Of a stretch of DNA of 64,000 nucleotides, positions 52,595-61,192 are shown one piece after another. Position 1 is the first letter of the stretch. Every line of letters begins with the position of its first letter. The notes beneath the pieces are model-generated. The model worked only from the letters and a program-made list of their open reading frames with translations, did not search any database and had not been told where the DNA came from. The DNA is taken from positions 1 to 64,000 of the forward strand of contig CAZTCJ010000007.1 in assembly GCA_964612085.1 (NCBI GenBank), in the 5' to 3' direction. Source of the stretch: CAZTCJ01 sp964612085. Lineage in GTDB: Bacteria; Pseudomonadota; Alphaproteobacteria; JAJFIK01. The position numbers and the translations under genes were made by a program.

Positions 52595-53656
52595 GTGTCA
52601 GCATACCGTTTCATGACCCGCCGGGCCTTCGGGCAGGGTGCCGCCGCCGGTCTCGCCGCTCTGGGAGGGGGACTGTCCGGGTCCGTCCTGGCCCAGACGG
52701 ACGGGGCGGCCCGCCTCGATCCGGAAAGTGCGGCCCTGAACGACCTGCTGGCGGGCGAAACCGTCCGGCCTCTTTACACGCAAACGATCCGTGGGGTGCG
52801 CGACGGCATTGCCGATGCGGGCCGGCTCATGCAGAGCGTGCCGGTCGAGGTCGCCAGCGTGACCGACACCACCGTACCCGGATCGATTCATATTGTCCCT
52901 GCGCGCCTCTACCGCCCGGCTGGCGATGACGGGTCGGCCCAGCTTCCCATTGTGCTCTACTTCCATGGCGGCTTTTTCGTCGCCGGGTCGATCGATACCC
53001 ACGACCATATGGCCCGGCGCCTTGCCAATGCCTGCGGCGCGCTGGTGGTCAGTATCGGCTATCGTCTGGCACCGGAAGATCCTTATCCCGCCGGTCTCGA
53101 TGACTGCACGGAAGCCTTGCGCTGGGTCTCCAATCAGGGCCGGGCCTTGGGCGGCGATCCGAGCCGGATCGCTCTTGCCGGCGACGATACGGGCGGCGCA
53201 CTTGCCGCAGGGGTGGCGATCCGCGCCCGCAGCATCGGTATTCCCGGGCTGCGCTTCATGGCGTTGCTGACGCCGCTCTTACGGGTGACCGGGGCGCGCA
53301 CGCTCGATACCCATCTGGCCTTCGGGGAAGGCGGCTACCGCCCCTCGCTCAGGGATATTCAATGGATGGTGGACAAATATCGCGGCGAGCCGGAAATCAC
53401 GGTCGGGCCCTTATCGCCGCTCGATGTTTCCGGGCTCGACGAGATGCCCGAAACCCTGGTGATCTCCGCCGGCTTCGATGCGTTGCGCGACGAGGGCGGC
53501 TTTTTCGTCCGCCGTCTGCGGGAATCGGGCGTGACGGCGGGGGAGCGGATCTTCCCGACCACCATCCACGATTTCATGTTCTATCCGGACATTCTGCTGC
53601 CCGCGCGCACGGCCTATGACGTGGTCGGCGCCCAGTTCAGACTGGTGATGGGCTAA
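52595..53656 (+). CDS. HSL-type alpha/beta hydrolase with Asp in place of the nucleophile Ser
   Basis: A 353-residue protein of the hormone-sensitive-lipase (type IV esterase) family. The oxyanion motif HGGFF is at 124-128, and the acid and base regions (GFDALRDEG and IHDFMF) are kept. The nucleophile elbow, normally GDSAGG, reads G196-D-D-T-G-G201, so the serine at position 198 is aspartate. An ordinary esterase mechanism is therefore not expected. The N-terminus carries a twin-arginine-type signal (TRRAFGQG, then a hydrophobic stretch ending VLAQ), implying export after folding. I start at the GTG at 52595, after AGGGAGGA; an ATG at 52613 is possible. It converges with phhA with a 3-bp gap. 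Confidence 0.85.
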   Translation: MSAYRFMTRRAFGQGAAAGLAALGGGLSGSVLAQTDGAARLDPESAALNDLLAGETVRPLYTQTIRGVRDGIADAGRLMQSVPVEVASVTDTTVPGSIHIVPARLYRPAGDDGSAQLPIVLYFHGGFFVAGSIDTHDHMARRLANACGALVVSIGYRLAPEDPYPAGLDDCTEALRWVSNQGRALGGDPSRIALAGDDTGGALAAGVAIRARSIGIPGLRFMALLTPLLRVTGARTLDTHLAFGEGGYRPSLRDIQWMVDKYRGEPEITVGPLSPLDVSGLDEMPETLVISAGFDALRDEGGFFVRRLRESGVTAGERIFPTTIHDFMFYPDILLPARTAYDVVGAQFRLVMG

Positions 53657-53659
53657 ACC

Positions 53660-54544
53660 CTATCGGCCTGCCGCCGCCTGGGCTTTCTTCGCCCTGGCAT
53701 AGGCCTGGGTGCCGCGATGGTGCACCCGGTCGCTCTCCAGCACATCCTCGGGCTGATAGTCCGGACCCGATTGCAGACTTTCGTAAAGAGGTGCGAAATC
53801 CTTGCGCACCGTCGCCTCGAACAGTTCGTCGAAACTGTCGATGACAAAGTAAGTCTGCTGATAATCGTCGATCCGGTACTTGGTCCGCATCACCCGTTCA
53901 AGACCGAAATGGATGCGGTTGGGGGACGGATCGTCGAGCGCGAAGATCGACTCACCCTTGGACGAGACGATGCCGGAGCCGTAGATCCGCATGCCCTCGG
54001 GCGTGGTGATCAGGCCGAACTCGACCGTATACCAATAAAGCCGCGCCAGATTGTGCAGGGTATCGAACCCTTGCGCGCGCAGGCCGCCGCGCCCATAGGC
54101 TTCCATGTAATCGGCGAAAACGGGGTTGGCGAGCAGCGGCACATGGCCGAACACGTCATGGAAGATGTCCGGCTCCTGCAGGTAATCGAGCTGTTCGCGC
54201 TTGCGGATGAACTGGCCCGCCACAAAGCGCCGGTTGGCCAGATGTTCGAAAAACACGTTGTCCGGCACGAGGCCGGGCACGGCGACGACGCTCCAGCCGG
54301 TCAGTTTGGTCAGATCCTCGCTCAGGCGGCGAAAATCCGGAATGCCCGTATCATCGAGCTTCAACGTTTTGAGGCCGTCGAGATATTCCTGGCACGCCCG
54401 TCCCGGCAGAAGCTCCGCCTGCCGACGATAGAGCGTGCGCCAGACATCGTGCTCCTCGTCCGTATACTGCTCCCAACGCTGATCGATGGTGAAATCCGCT
54501 TTTACGTCCGGATAGGTTTCGCGGTAGATGTCGAGCGTGGTCAT
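53660..54544 (-). CDS. phhA: Phenylalanine 4-monooxygenase
   Basis: A 294-residue pterin- and iron-dependent aromatic amino acid hydroxylase converting phenylalanine to tyrosine. The iron ligands are the two histidines of PDIFHDVFGHVPLL and the glutamate of YWYTVEFGL, as in bacterial PhhA. The ATG at 54544 follows GGAGGA. It sits beside the Lrp-type regulator and the hppD-hmgA-fah-maiA genes, so it feeds phenylalanine into tyrosine breakdown. A pterin dehydratase (phhB) is not in the window. Confidence 0.95.
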   Translation of the reverse strand: MTTLDIYRETYPDVKADFTIDQRWEQYTDEEHDVWRTLYRRQAELLPGRACQEYLDGLKTLKLDDTGIPDFRRLSEDLTKLTGWSVVAVPGLVPDNVFFEHLANRRFVAGQFIRKREQLDYLQEPDIFHDVFGHVPLLANPVFADYMEAYGRGGLRAQGFDTLHNLARLYWYTVEFGLITTPEGMRIYGSGIVSSKGESIFALDDPSPNRIHFGLERVMRTKYRIDDYQQTYFVIDSFDELFEATVRKDFAPLYESLQSGPDYQPEDVLESDRVHHRGTQAYARAKKAQAAAGR

Positions 54545-54691
54545 GGGGAATCCTCCGTCGCGCCTTTTCAAGGGCGCCAAATATGCATGCCGTGTCCGGA
54601 TCCTTTTTGGATCCGGCGCAAGAGGCTTGGACGGAAATTTCTGACAAACGGCGCGCGCGCGCAAGGGCCTAGGCGGTGGACGGTCTGTCAG

Positions 54692-55195
54692 TTAGGTCGG
54701 GCGGGCGACGGGGCTGGCGTTCACGAAGGCGAGAGGCAGGGTGGAGCGCGGTTTCACCGATTCGAGGACGAAGCTTGAGCGCACTTCGCGCACGCCGGGC
54801 GTTTTCAACAGGTTTTTCATGGCGAAGTTTTCGTAAGTTTCCAGATCCGGGGCCACGACTTTCAAGACATAGTCGAAACTGCCGGTCACCGCGAAACAAT
54901 CGACCACTTCGGGCATGCCTTCCATACGCTCGCGGAAGGTTGTGGTGGCGTCGGCGTCGTCCTGTGCCACCTGCACCTGCACGAAGGCGATGAGCCCGAG
55001 ACCGAGTTTCTTGGGGTCGAGCCGTGCCGTGTAACCTTCTATAAAACCTTCCGATTCCAGCGCTTGCACCCGGCGCAGGCAGGCCGAGGCCGAAAGGCCT
55101 ACTTTCGCTGCCAGATCCACATTCGACAATCTGCCGTTGTCTTGGAGCGTGGCGAGAATCCGCGTATCGATTTCATCGAGCCGTCCCGTTCCCAT
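54692..55195 (-). CDS. Lrp/AsnC family transcriptional regulator
   Basis: A 167-residue regulator with the N-terminal helix-turn-helix (about 7-55, LDEIDTRILATLQDNGRLSNVDLAAKVGLSASACLRRV split over two helices) and the C-terminal ligand-sensing RAM domain with VVDCFAVTGSFDYVLKV. It lies between phhA and hppD and is divergent from hppD, the usual place for a local activator responding to phenylalanine or tyrosine. The ligand is inferred from context. Confidence 0.92.
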   Translation of the reverse strand: MGTGRLDEIDTRILATLQDNGRLSNVDLAAKVGLSASACLRRVQALESEGFIEGYTARLDPKKLGLGLIAFVQVQVAQDDADATTTFRERMEGMPEVVDCFAVTGSFDYVLKVVAPDLETYENFAMKNLLKTPGVREVRSSFVLESVKPRSTLPLAFVNASPVARPT

Positions 55196-55362
55196 GGCGA
55201 AGTCCTCCGTCGAATATTATTGCGTCAGTACGCGCTATTCCGCGCGAGAACGCAAGGACCTGTCTCGCAAGCAAGAGCTATATTGTGCAGGACAAAAAAG
55301 GTTTTCAGGCGCGCCAATTGCGCCGCCACCCCAGCCCTCTCAGGTTTCAAGGAGAAACGTCC
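55196..55362. promoter_or_regulatory. Divergent control region, Lrp-type regulator / hppD
   Basis: The 167-bp spacer has an AT-rich start near 55211-55222 and a second AT-rich patch near 55277-55305 ahead of hppD; AAGGAG precedes the hppD ATG. Lrp-family sites are degenerate and I cannot mark one with confidence. Confidence 0.4.
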
Positions 55363-56454
55363 ATGTCCGTAGCATCCGCTCAACCGAACGCCGCTCAAGA
55401 CGGCAGCCTGTGGGAGAATCCCATGGGTACGGATGGTTTTGCGTTCGTCGAATTCGCGGCCCCGGATGCCGCGCCGCTGCACGCCCTGTTGAAGCAACTG
55501 GGCTTCGTTGCCATCGCGGCGCACAAATCCAAAAACGCAACGCTGTACCGCCAGGGCGGTATCGATTTCGTGGTGACGGAAGAGGCCTCCGGCCATGCGG
55601 CTGAATTCGCCAAGGCGCACGGACCGTCCGCCTGCGCCATGGGCTTCCGCGTCGCCGACGCTGAGAGTGCCCATGCCAAGCTGATCGCGCTGGGCGCCAC
55701 CGACGGCGCTGCCCATGCGGGGCGCGTGCTGGATGTGCCGTCCATCGAAGGGATCGGCGGCAGCCTCGTCTATCTGATCGATGACAAAAACGGCTCTGTG
55801 TTCGAAAATGCCTTCGAACCGTCTCCGGGCGTCGATCAGCATCCGGTGGGTGTCGGCCTGAAGGTGCTCGATCATCTGACCCACAATGTGGGCCAGGGCC
55901 GGATGGACACCTGGGCGGGCTTTTACGAGAAGCTCTTCAACTTCAAGGAAATCCGCTTCTTCGATATCGAAGGTCAGCATACGGGCCTGCGCTCGCGCGC
56001 ACTCACGGGACCGTGCGGCAAGCTGCGGATCCCGATCAACGAATCCTCCGACGACAAAAGCCAGATCGCGGAATATCTGGAACAGTACAAAGGTGAAGGC
56101 ATTCAGCATATCGCGCTGTCCACGGACAATATCTACGAGACGGTGGACAAGCTGCGGGCCGCCGGCGCCAAATTCATGACGCCGCCGCCGGAGACCTATT
56201 ACGACATGTTGGAAGAACGTTTGCCGGGCCATGGCGAGCCGGTGGACGAGCTGAAAACCCGCGCGATCCTGATGGACGGTGCGGACAGCAAGCACCTGCT
56301 GCTGCAAATCTTTACCGAAACCGTGATCGGTCCGATCTTCTTTGAAATCATCTCGCGTAAAGGCGATGATGGTTTCGGCGAAGGCAACTTCAAGGCGCTT
56401 TTCGAAAGCATGGAGCGCGATCAGATCCGCCGGGGCGTCCTGAAGGTCGAGTAA
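55363..56454 (+). CDS. hppD: 4-hydroxyphenylpyruvate dioxygenase
   Basis: A 363-residue non-heme iron enzyme turning 4-hydroxyphenylpyruvate into homogentisate. The iron ligands are His171 (LDHLTHNV), His249 (IQHIALST) and Glu328 (FFEIISRKG). The ATG at 55363 follows AAGGAG. It is the first gene of the plus-strand tyrosine-degradation run and is divergent from the Lrp-type regulator. Confidence 0.96.
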   Translation: MSVASAQPNAAQDGSLWENPMGTDGFAFVEFAAPDAAPLHALLKQLGFVAIAAHKSKNATLYRQGGIDFVVTEEASGHAAEFAKAHGPSACAMGFRVADAESAHAKLIALGATDGAAHAGRVLDVPSIEGIGGSLVYLIDDKNGSVFENAFEPSPGVDQHPVGVGLKVLDHLTHNVGQGRMDTWAGFYEKLFNFKEIRFFDIEGQHTGLRSRALTGPCGKLRIPINESSDDKSQIAEYLEQYKGEGIQHIALSTDNIYETVDKLRAAGAKFMTPPPETYYDMLEERLPGHGEPVDELKTRAILMDGADSKHLLLQIFTETVIGPIFFEIISRKGDDGFGEGNFKALFESMERDQIRRGVLKVE

Positions 56455-56480
56455 ACGCGGCCACGTCCCATGTCTGCCTT

Positions 56481-56510
56481 CCGCCTCCGGATCGGTCGAT
56501 CCGGGGGCGG
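56481..56510 (+). other. Stem-loop between hppD and hmgA
   Basis: Arms 56481-56493 and 56498-56510 pair over 13 bp with one G-U and a GGTC loop. No T-run follows, so it is not a standard terminator. It may stabilise the hppD message or lower hmgA expression. Confidence 0.6.
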
Positions 56511-56554
56511 ACCCGCGTTCCCGGCAAGCGGTTTATCAAGGGAGAGACGGTCCC

Positions 56555-57691
56555 ATGGCATCCAAGAAATATATTTCCTTCCCGCGCGTTGAAGGCAAAT
56601 CCTCGCGCCAGGCCCATGCGGATCTGCCCGAAGGCACATTCGAGCGGGAGTTGGGCAAGGAAGGTTTTTTCGGCCCCGCCACCCACATGTATCATACTCA
56701 TCCGCCCACGGGCTGGACGGCGTTCGAAGGGCCGCTTCGTCCGCGTGCGTTCGATCTCAACAAGATCGATCCAGCCGATGGCTCGCCTTGGAGCGCGGGT
56801 GAGGTGTTGTACAACACGCACACGCGGGTCCGGTTGTGGCGCTGTCCCGGCGCCATGGATCATCTGGCGCGGAACGCGGATGGGGATGAACTGATCTTCA
56901 TCCACCGGGGCGAGGGCGATCTCTTTTGCGATTATGGCCATCTGGCCTTCACCAAAGGCGATTACATCATGCTGCCGCGCGGCACCATGTGGCGCGTGGA
57001 GGCCCGCGAACCGGTCATGGCGCTTCTGATCGAGGCGACCAACGGCACTTATCAGCTCCCGGAGAAAGGCCTTGTGGGCCCTCACGCGATCTTCGATCCG
57101 GCCCTGCTCGACGTGCCCACCATCGACGAGGCGTTCAAGGCGCAAGCCTCAGCGCCCGGCGACTGGCGGGTGCAGGTCAAGCGGCGCAACGCCATTTCCA
57201 CCGTGACCTATCCCTTCAATCCGCTCGATGCGGTGGGCTGGCACGGGGATCTGGCGCCCGCCCGGCTCAATGTGCGGGACATCCGTCCCCTGATGAGCCA
57301 CCGCTATCATCTGCCGCCCTCGGCCCATACCACGTTCGTCGCCGACCGCTTCGTGGTCTGCACTTTCTGTCCGCGTCCGTTCGAAACCGATCCGGGTGCG
57401 CTCAAGGTGCCGTTCTTCCATAACAATGACGACTATGATGAAGTGCTGTTCTACCACGAAGGCGATTTCTTCAGCCGGGACAATATCGAAGCCGGCATGA
57501 TGACCTTCCACCCTTGCGGCTTCACCCATGGGCCGCACCCGAAGGCTCTGAAGAACATGCTCACGCAATCCAAACCGGCGACGGACGAATATGCCGTCAT
57601 GCTCGATACCCGCGATGCGCTTGAGGTCGGTTCGGCTGCGGAACAGACCGAATGGACCGGCTATAAGGACAGTTGGCGGATGGATGGCTGA
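56555..57691 (+). CDS. hmgA: Homogentisate 1,2-dioxygenase (short form)
   Basis: A 378-residue cupin-type iron dioxygenase opening the homogentisate ring to maleylacetoacetate. The family N-terminus MYHTHPPTGW, the FIHRGEGDLFCDYGHL cupin strand, FFHNNDDYDEVLFYHEGDFFSRDN and HPCGFTHGPHP with the metal-binding His/Glu are present. It is shorter than the 430-445-residue classical enzymes. Its place between hppD and fah leaves little doubt about the role. The ATG at 56555 follows AAGGGAGAGA. Confidence 0.88.
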   Translation: MASKKYISFPRVEGKSSRQAHADLPEGTFERELGKEGFFGPATHMYHTHPPTGWTAFEGPLRPRAFDLNKIDPADGSPWSAGEVLYNTHTRVRLWRCPGAMDHLARNADGDELIFIHRGEGDLFCDYGHLAFTKGDYIMLPRGTMWRVEAREPVMALLIEATNGTYQLPEKGLVGPHAIFDPALLDVPTIDEAFKAQASAPGDWRVQVKRRNAISTVTYPFNPLDAVGWHGDLAPARLNVRDIRPLMSHRYHLPPSAHTTFVADRFVVCTFCPRPFETDPGALKVPFFHNNDDYDEVLFYHEGDFFSRDNIEAGMMTFHPCGFTHGPHPKALKNMLTQSKPATDEYAVMLDTRDALEVGSAAEQTEWTGYKDSWRMDG

Positions 57692-57728
57692 TCCGCTCCC
57701 GCGTATAACCTGACAAGGATAACCGAAC

Positions 57729-58715
57729 ATGAAGCTTGCGAGCTTGAAAGAGGGCGGCCGCGACGGCACGCTCATTATTGTGTCGAAGGATCTCTCCCGC
57801 GCCGTACGGGCCGATGGCGTCGCGCCCACATTGCAGGCGGCCCTCGATGACTGGGCTGCCACCGCGCCGAAGCTGGAGGACTTGTCCCGCCGCCTGAACG
57901 CGGGCGAGGCCAACGGCGCCTTCGAATTCGACCAGACGCAAGCCGCATCGCCTTTGCCGCGCGCCTATCAGTGGGCGGACGGTTCGGCTTACGTCAACCA
58001 TGTGGAGCTGGTGCGCAAGGCTCGCGGCGCGGAAATGCCGGAAAGTTTCTGGACCGATCCGCTGATGTATCAGGGTGGGTCCGATTCCTTTATCGGTTCG
58101 CGCGATCCGATCCTGGCGGCGGACGAGGCCTGGGGTATCGATTTCGAATCCGAAATCGCGGTCATCACCGGCGACGTGCCCATGGGCGTGCCGGAAGACA
58201 AGGCAGGGGAGCACATCCGCCTGCTGATGCTCGTCAACGATGTTTCCCTGCGCAATCTCATCCCGGGCGAACTGGCCAAGGGGTTCGGCTTTTTCCAATC
58301 CAAACCCTCTTCGGCGTTCTCGCCCGTTGCGGTGACCCCGGATGAACTGGGCGGGGCCTGGGACGGCGACAAGCTGCATCTGCCCTTGCGCACGATCCTG
58401 AATGATGCGGTGTTCGGCGAGCCCAATGCGGGCGTCGATATGACCTTCGGCTTCCGCCGCCTGATCGCCCACGCGGCCAAGACCCGGCCGCTGGCCGCTG
58501 GCGCCATCATCGGCTCGGGCACCGTGTCGAATTACGACCGCTCCGCCGGGTCGTCCTGTCTGGCGGAAAAACGTATGCTGGAGACCATCGAGCATGGTGA
58601 GGCCAAGACGTCCTTCATGCGCTTCGGCGACCGTGTACGGATTGAAATGCTCGACCAGGCGGGCGACAGCATTTTCGGCACGATCGATCAGGTGGTCGAG
58701 AAATACACGCTCTGA
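57729..58715 (+). CDS. Fumarylacetoacetate hydrolase family protein
   Basis: A 328-residue FAH-superfamily hydrolase, expected to split fumarylacetoacetate into fumarate and acetoacetate. It has the metal-site segment DFESEIAVITGDVP, the MLVNDVSLRNLIPGELAKGFGFFQSKPSSAFSPVA core and AGAIIGSGTVSN. It follows hmgA by 37 bp and precedes the isomerase gene by 26 bp, so it is almost surely in the same operon. The about 330-residue size is that of the bacterial short FAH branch, smaller than animal FAH (about 420). Confidence 0.9.
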   Translation: MKLASLKEGGRDGTLIIVSKDLSRAVRADGVAPTLQAALDDWAATAPKLEDLSRRLNAGEANGAFEFDQTQAASPLPRAYQWADGSAYVNHVELVRKARGAEMPESFWTDPLMYQGGSDSFIGSRDPILAADEAWGIDFESEIAVITGDVPMGVPEDKAGEHIRLLMLVNDVSLRNLIPGELAKGFGFFQSKPSSAFSPVAVTPDELGGAWDGDKLHLPLRTILNDAVFGEPNAGVDMTFGFRRLIAHAAKTRPLAAGAIIGSGTVSNYDRSAGSSCLAEKRMLETIEHGEAKTSFMRFGDRVRIEMLDQAGDSIFGTIDQVVEKYTL

Positions 58716-58741
58716 CAGACAAGCCGCGAGGACCGTCCCCC

Positions 58742-59401
58742 ATGAAGCTTTACGATTATTGGCGGTCCTCCGCCGCTTACCGCGTCCGGATCGCGCTCAA
58801 TCTGAAAGGTCTCAAGGCCGAGCATGTGCCGGTCAATATCGCCCCACAGGCGCTCGATAACCGTCAGCCTGCCTATTTATCGGTCAATCCGGCCGGCAAG
58901 CTGCCGTCCCTGGAAGTGGAAGGGGCAACGCTGGTGCAGTCGCTCGCCATCCTCGAGTATCTGGACGAGACCCATCCCGAGCCGCCGCTCTTGCCCGCCG
59001 ACCCGGTCGCCCGCGCCCATGTGCGGGCGTTTGCCCAGACCATCGCCTGCGACACCCATCCGATCCAGAACAGCCGTGTGCTGGCCTATCTGAAAGAGCG
59101 CGGCGGCTTCGACGGCCCGGCCATAACCGCCTGGGTTCATGAATGGATTAATGCGGGCCTCTCGGCGCTGGAAGAAACCGTGAGCCGGCAGGGCCAGAGC
59201 GGGCCCCATGCGTTCGGCGCGCAGGTGACGGCCGCCGATATCTGCCTGGTGCCGCAGATGTATAATGCCCGCCGGTTCGAGGTGGATCTGTCGCGGTATC
59301 CACGGCTTGTGGCCATCGACGAAGCCGCGCGCGCGCTCGATGCGGTCGCCGCCGCCGCGCCCGAGCGCCAGGCCGATGCGCCCAAGGGCCCGAGCGCCTG
59401 A
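58742..59401 (+). CDS. maiA: Maleylacetoacetate isomerase (zeta-class GST)
   Basis: A 219-residue glutathione-dependent isomerase. The N-terminal thioredoxin-like domain has the YDYWRSSAAYRVRIALNLKG active-site region (the usual SSCxxRVRIAL is SSAAYRVRIAL here, keeping the serines and arginine) and the PAGKLPSLEV cis-proline segment. The C-terminal helical domain ends with the FEVDLSRYPRL motif. It follows fah by 26 bp and completes the tyrosine-degradation pathway in the window. Confidence 0.93.
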   Translation: MKLYDYWRSSAAYRVRIALNLKGLKAEHVPVNIAPQALDNRQPAYLSVNPAGKLPSLEVEGATLVQSLAILEYLDETHPEPPLLPADPVARAHVRAFAQTIACDTHPIQNSRVLAYLKERGGFDGPAITAWVHEWINAGLSALEETVSRQGQSGPHAFGAQVTAADICLVPQMYNARRFEVDLSRYPRLVAIDEAARALDAVAAAAPERQADAPKGPSA

Positions 59402-59483
59402 GCCTCTTTGCGATTTCTCGCATGACCGTGGGCGCAGATGGCGTACACTTCCCCTCGCGGCACAAGGAGAGGATTTCGCTGTC

Positions 59484-59948
59484 ATGTCTGAGAGCACCGG
59501 ACGCCTTGCGGGCATCGCCTGCCGGCCCGAACGCCTGGCGCCCATGGTCACGCTGGAGCGGGTGGCGGTTTCGGCCGAGACCGGCCTGGAAGGCGATCAT
59601 CAGCACAAGCACCCGAACCGGCTTGTGAGCCTTCTCAGCCGGGAGGCCTGGGAGGCGGCGCTCGATGCGCTCGATCCGCGTCCGAATCTTCCCTGGACCA
59701 CGCGCCGGGCCAATCTGCTCGTGGAAGGCGTGGATCTGCCGCAAGCGGCGGGCTGGATCGTAACGATCGGCCCCGTCATTCTGGAAGTCACTTGCGAAAC
59801 CGAACCCTGCGCCTTGATGGAAAAATCCCATCCGGGCCTCAGAGCCGCCCTAGCGCCCGACTGGCGGGGCGGTGTGTGCTGTACGGTGCGCCGTGCCGGG
59901 ACCATCGCCCTGGGCGACCCGGTCACGGTTTCGGCCCATTCAAGTTGA
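59484..59948 (+). CDS. MOSC domain protein
   Basis: A 154-residue protein made of a single MOSC domain (molybdenum cofactor sulfurase C-terminal type), with the RLVSLLSREAWEA strand, RANLLVEGVDL, the conserved cysteine region TCETEPCALM and the closing RGGVCCTVRRAGTIALGD. MOSC proteins handle sulfur or molybdenum-cofactor-linked reductions. The ATG at 59484 follows AAGGAGAGG. It starts 82 bp after maiA and 11 bp before the aminotransferase gene. No role in tyrosine breakdown is known. Confidence 0.85.
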   Translation: MSESTGRLAGIACRPERLAPMVTLERVAVSAETGLEGDHQHKHPNRLVSLLSREAWEAALDALDPRPNLPWTTRRANLLVEGVDLPQAAGWIVTIGPVILEVTCETEPCALMEKSHPGLRAALAPDWRGGVCCTVRRAGTIALGDPVTVSAHSS

Positions 59949-59959
59949 GGATACTGATC

Positions 59960-61087
59960 ATGACCAAGGCGGCGCCCAATCCCAGCCTGCTCGACATCAC
60001 GCCTTACGTGCCGGGAGGCTCTCAGATCGAGGGCGTGGAACGGGTCATCAAACTGGCGTCGAACGAAGCGGCGCTAGGTCCGAGTTCCCTGGCCGTCGAT
60101 GCCATCCGGGAGCTGGCGGAAGATGTTCATCTTTACCCGGACTCGGAGCTGAGCGAACTGCGCGGGGCCATCGGCAGCCTGTATGACATGGCGCCGGACC
60201 AGCTCATTTTTGGGCCGGGGTCGGAATATCTGCTCGATCTGCTGGTGCGCTGTTATGCGTCGTCAGGTCATGAGGTGCTGTTCCCGCAGCTTTCCTTCCC
60301 GCTCTACCGCATCATCACGCTGGCGGCGGGAGCAACGCCTGTCGAGGCGGCGGCGCCCGATTTCACGGCGGATGTGGATGCGCTCTTGGCCGCCGTCACG
60401 CCGCGCACCAAGATCGTCATCATTGCCAATCCGAACAACCCGACGGGCACCTGGATCGACAACCAGTCGCTGGCCCGGCTGCGCCGCGAACTGCCCGATC
60501 ATATCCTGCTGATCGTCGATAGCGCCTATGCGGAATATCCAGAGGACAGCGCCTATTCCGACGGGCGCGACCTGGTCGATGCCTATCCGGAAAACACGGT
60601 TATGACCCGGACCTTCTCGAAGATGTACGCGCTGGCCTCGGCAAGGGTCGGCTGGGCCTATGGCGGACGGGGCGTCATCGAGACGCTGTCCCGCGTGCGC
60701 CTGACCTTCTGCGTCTCGCGCATGGCCGAAGCGGCGGCCTGCGCGGCCCTGTCGGACCAGGACCACGTGGCGGCGGAGCGCTCCCATTGCGACCATTGGC
60801 GGCCCGTCTTCATGACCCAGCTACGCCAGTTCGGCTTCCGGCCAGTGGACGGGGCGGGCAATTTCGTCTTCGTGCCGGTGCCCCAGGCCAAGGGCGGATG
60901 GAAACTGCTCGACGGCTATCTGCGTTCCCGGGGCATTATCGTGCGTCCGATCCCGCCCGCCAGCGCGTTGCGCATTTCCATCGGGTCCACGGAAGATAAC
61001 CGGGCGTTCCTCACGGCCATGATCGCCTATCAGGAGCGCCTGGACGAGATGCTTCAGCGCAGCCAGCGGGGACCGGCCGCGCAATAG
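59960..61087 (+). CDS. HisC-like PLP aminotransferase (histidinol-phosphate/aromatic type)
   Basis: A 375-residue fold-type I aminotransferase of the histidinol-phosphate aminotransferase group, with LASNEAALGPS near the start, the NPNNPTGTW motif (158-165), Asp187 in LIVDSAYAEY, and the PLP lysine Lys221 in RTFSKMYAL. It follows the MOSC gene by 11 bp at the end of the tyrosine-catabolism run. Some HisC-like enzymes transaminate phenylalanine and tyrosine, and the cluster otherwise lacks the tyrosine aminotransferase needed before HppD, so that role is possible; histidine biosynthesis is the alternative. Confidence 0.85.
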   Translation: MTKAAPNPSLLDITPYVPGGSQIEGVERVIKLASNEAALGPSSLAVDAIRELAEDVHLYPDSELSELRGAIGSLYDMAPDQLIFGPGSEYLLDLLVRCYASSGHEVLFPQLSFPLYRIITLAAGATPVEAAAPDFTADVDALLAAVTPRTKIVIIANPNNPTGTWIDNQSLARLRRELPDHILLIVDSAYAEYPEDSAYSDGRDLVDAYPENTVMTRTFSKMYALASARVGWAYGGRGVIETLSRVRLTFCVSRMAEAAACAALSDQDHVAAERSHCDHWRPVFMTQLRQFGFRPVDGAGNFVFVPVPQAKGGWKLLDGYLRSRGIIVRPIPPASALRISIGSTEDNRAFLTAMIAYQERLDEMLQRSQRGPAAQ

Positions 61088-61192
61088 GGTCCGGACCCAA
61101 GGAAGACAGTTGCCGGTCTGATGGATTAGACTTCCTCCATCCTTGGTGGGGGCGGACCCGTGTGGGTTGCGCATGTTGAGAGGGAGATACCC

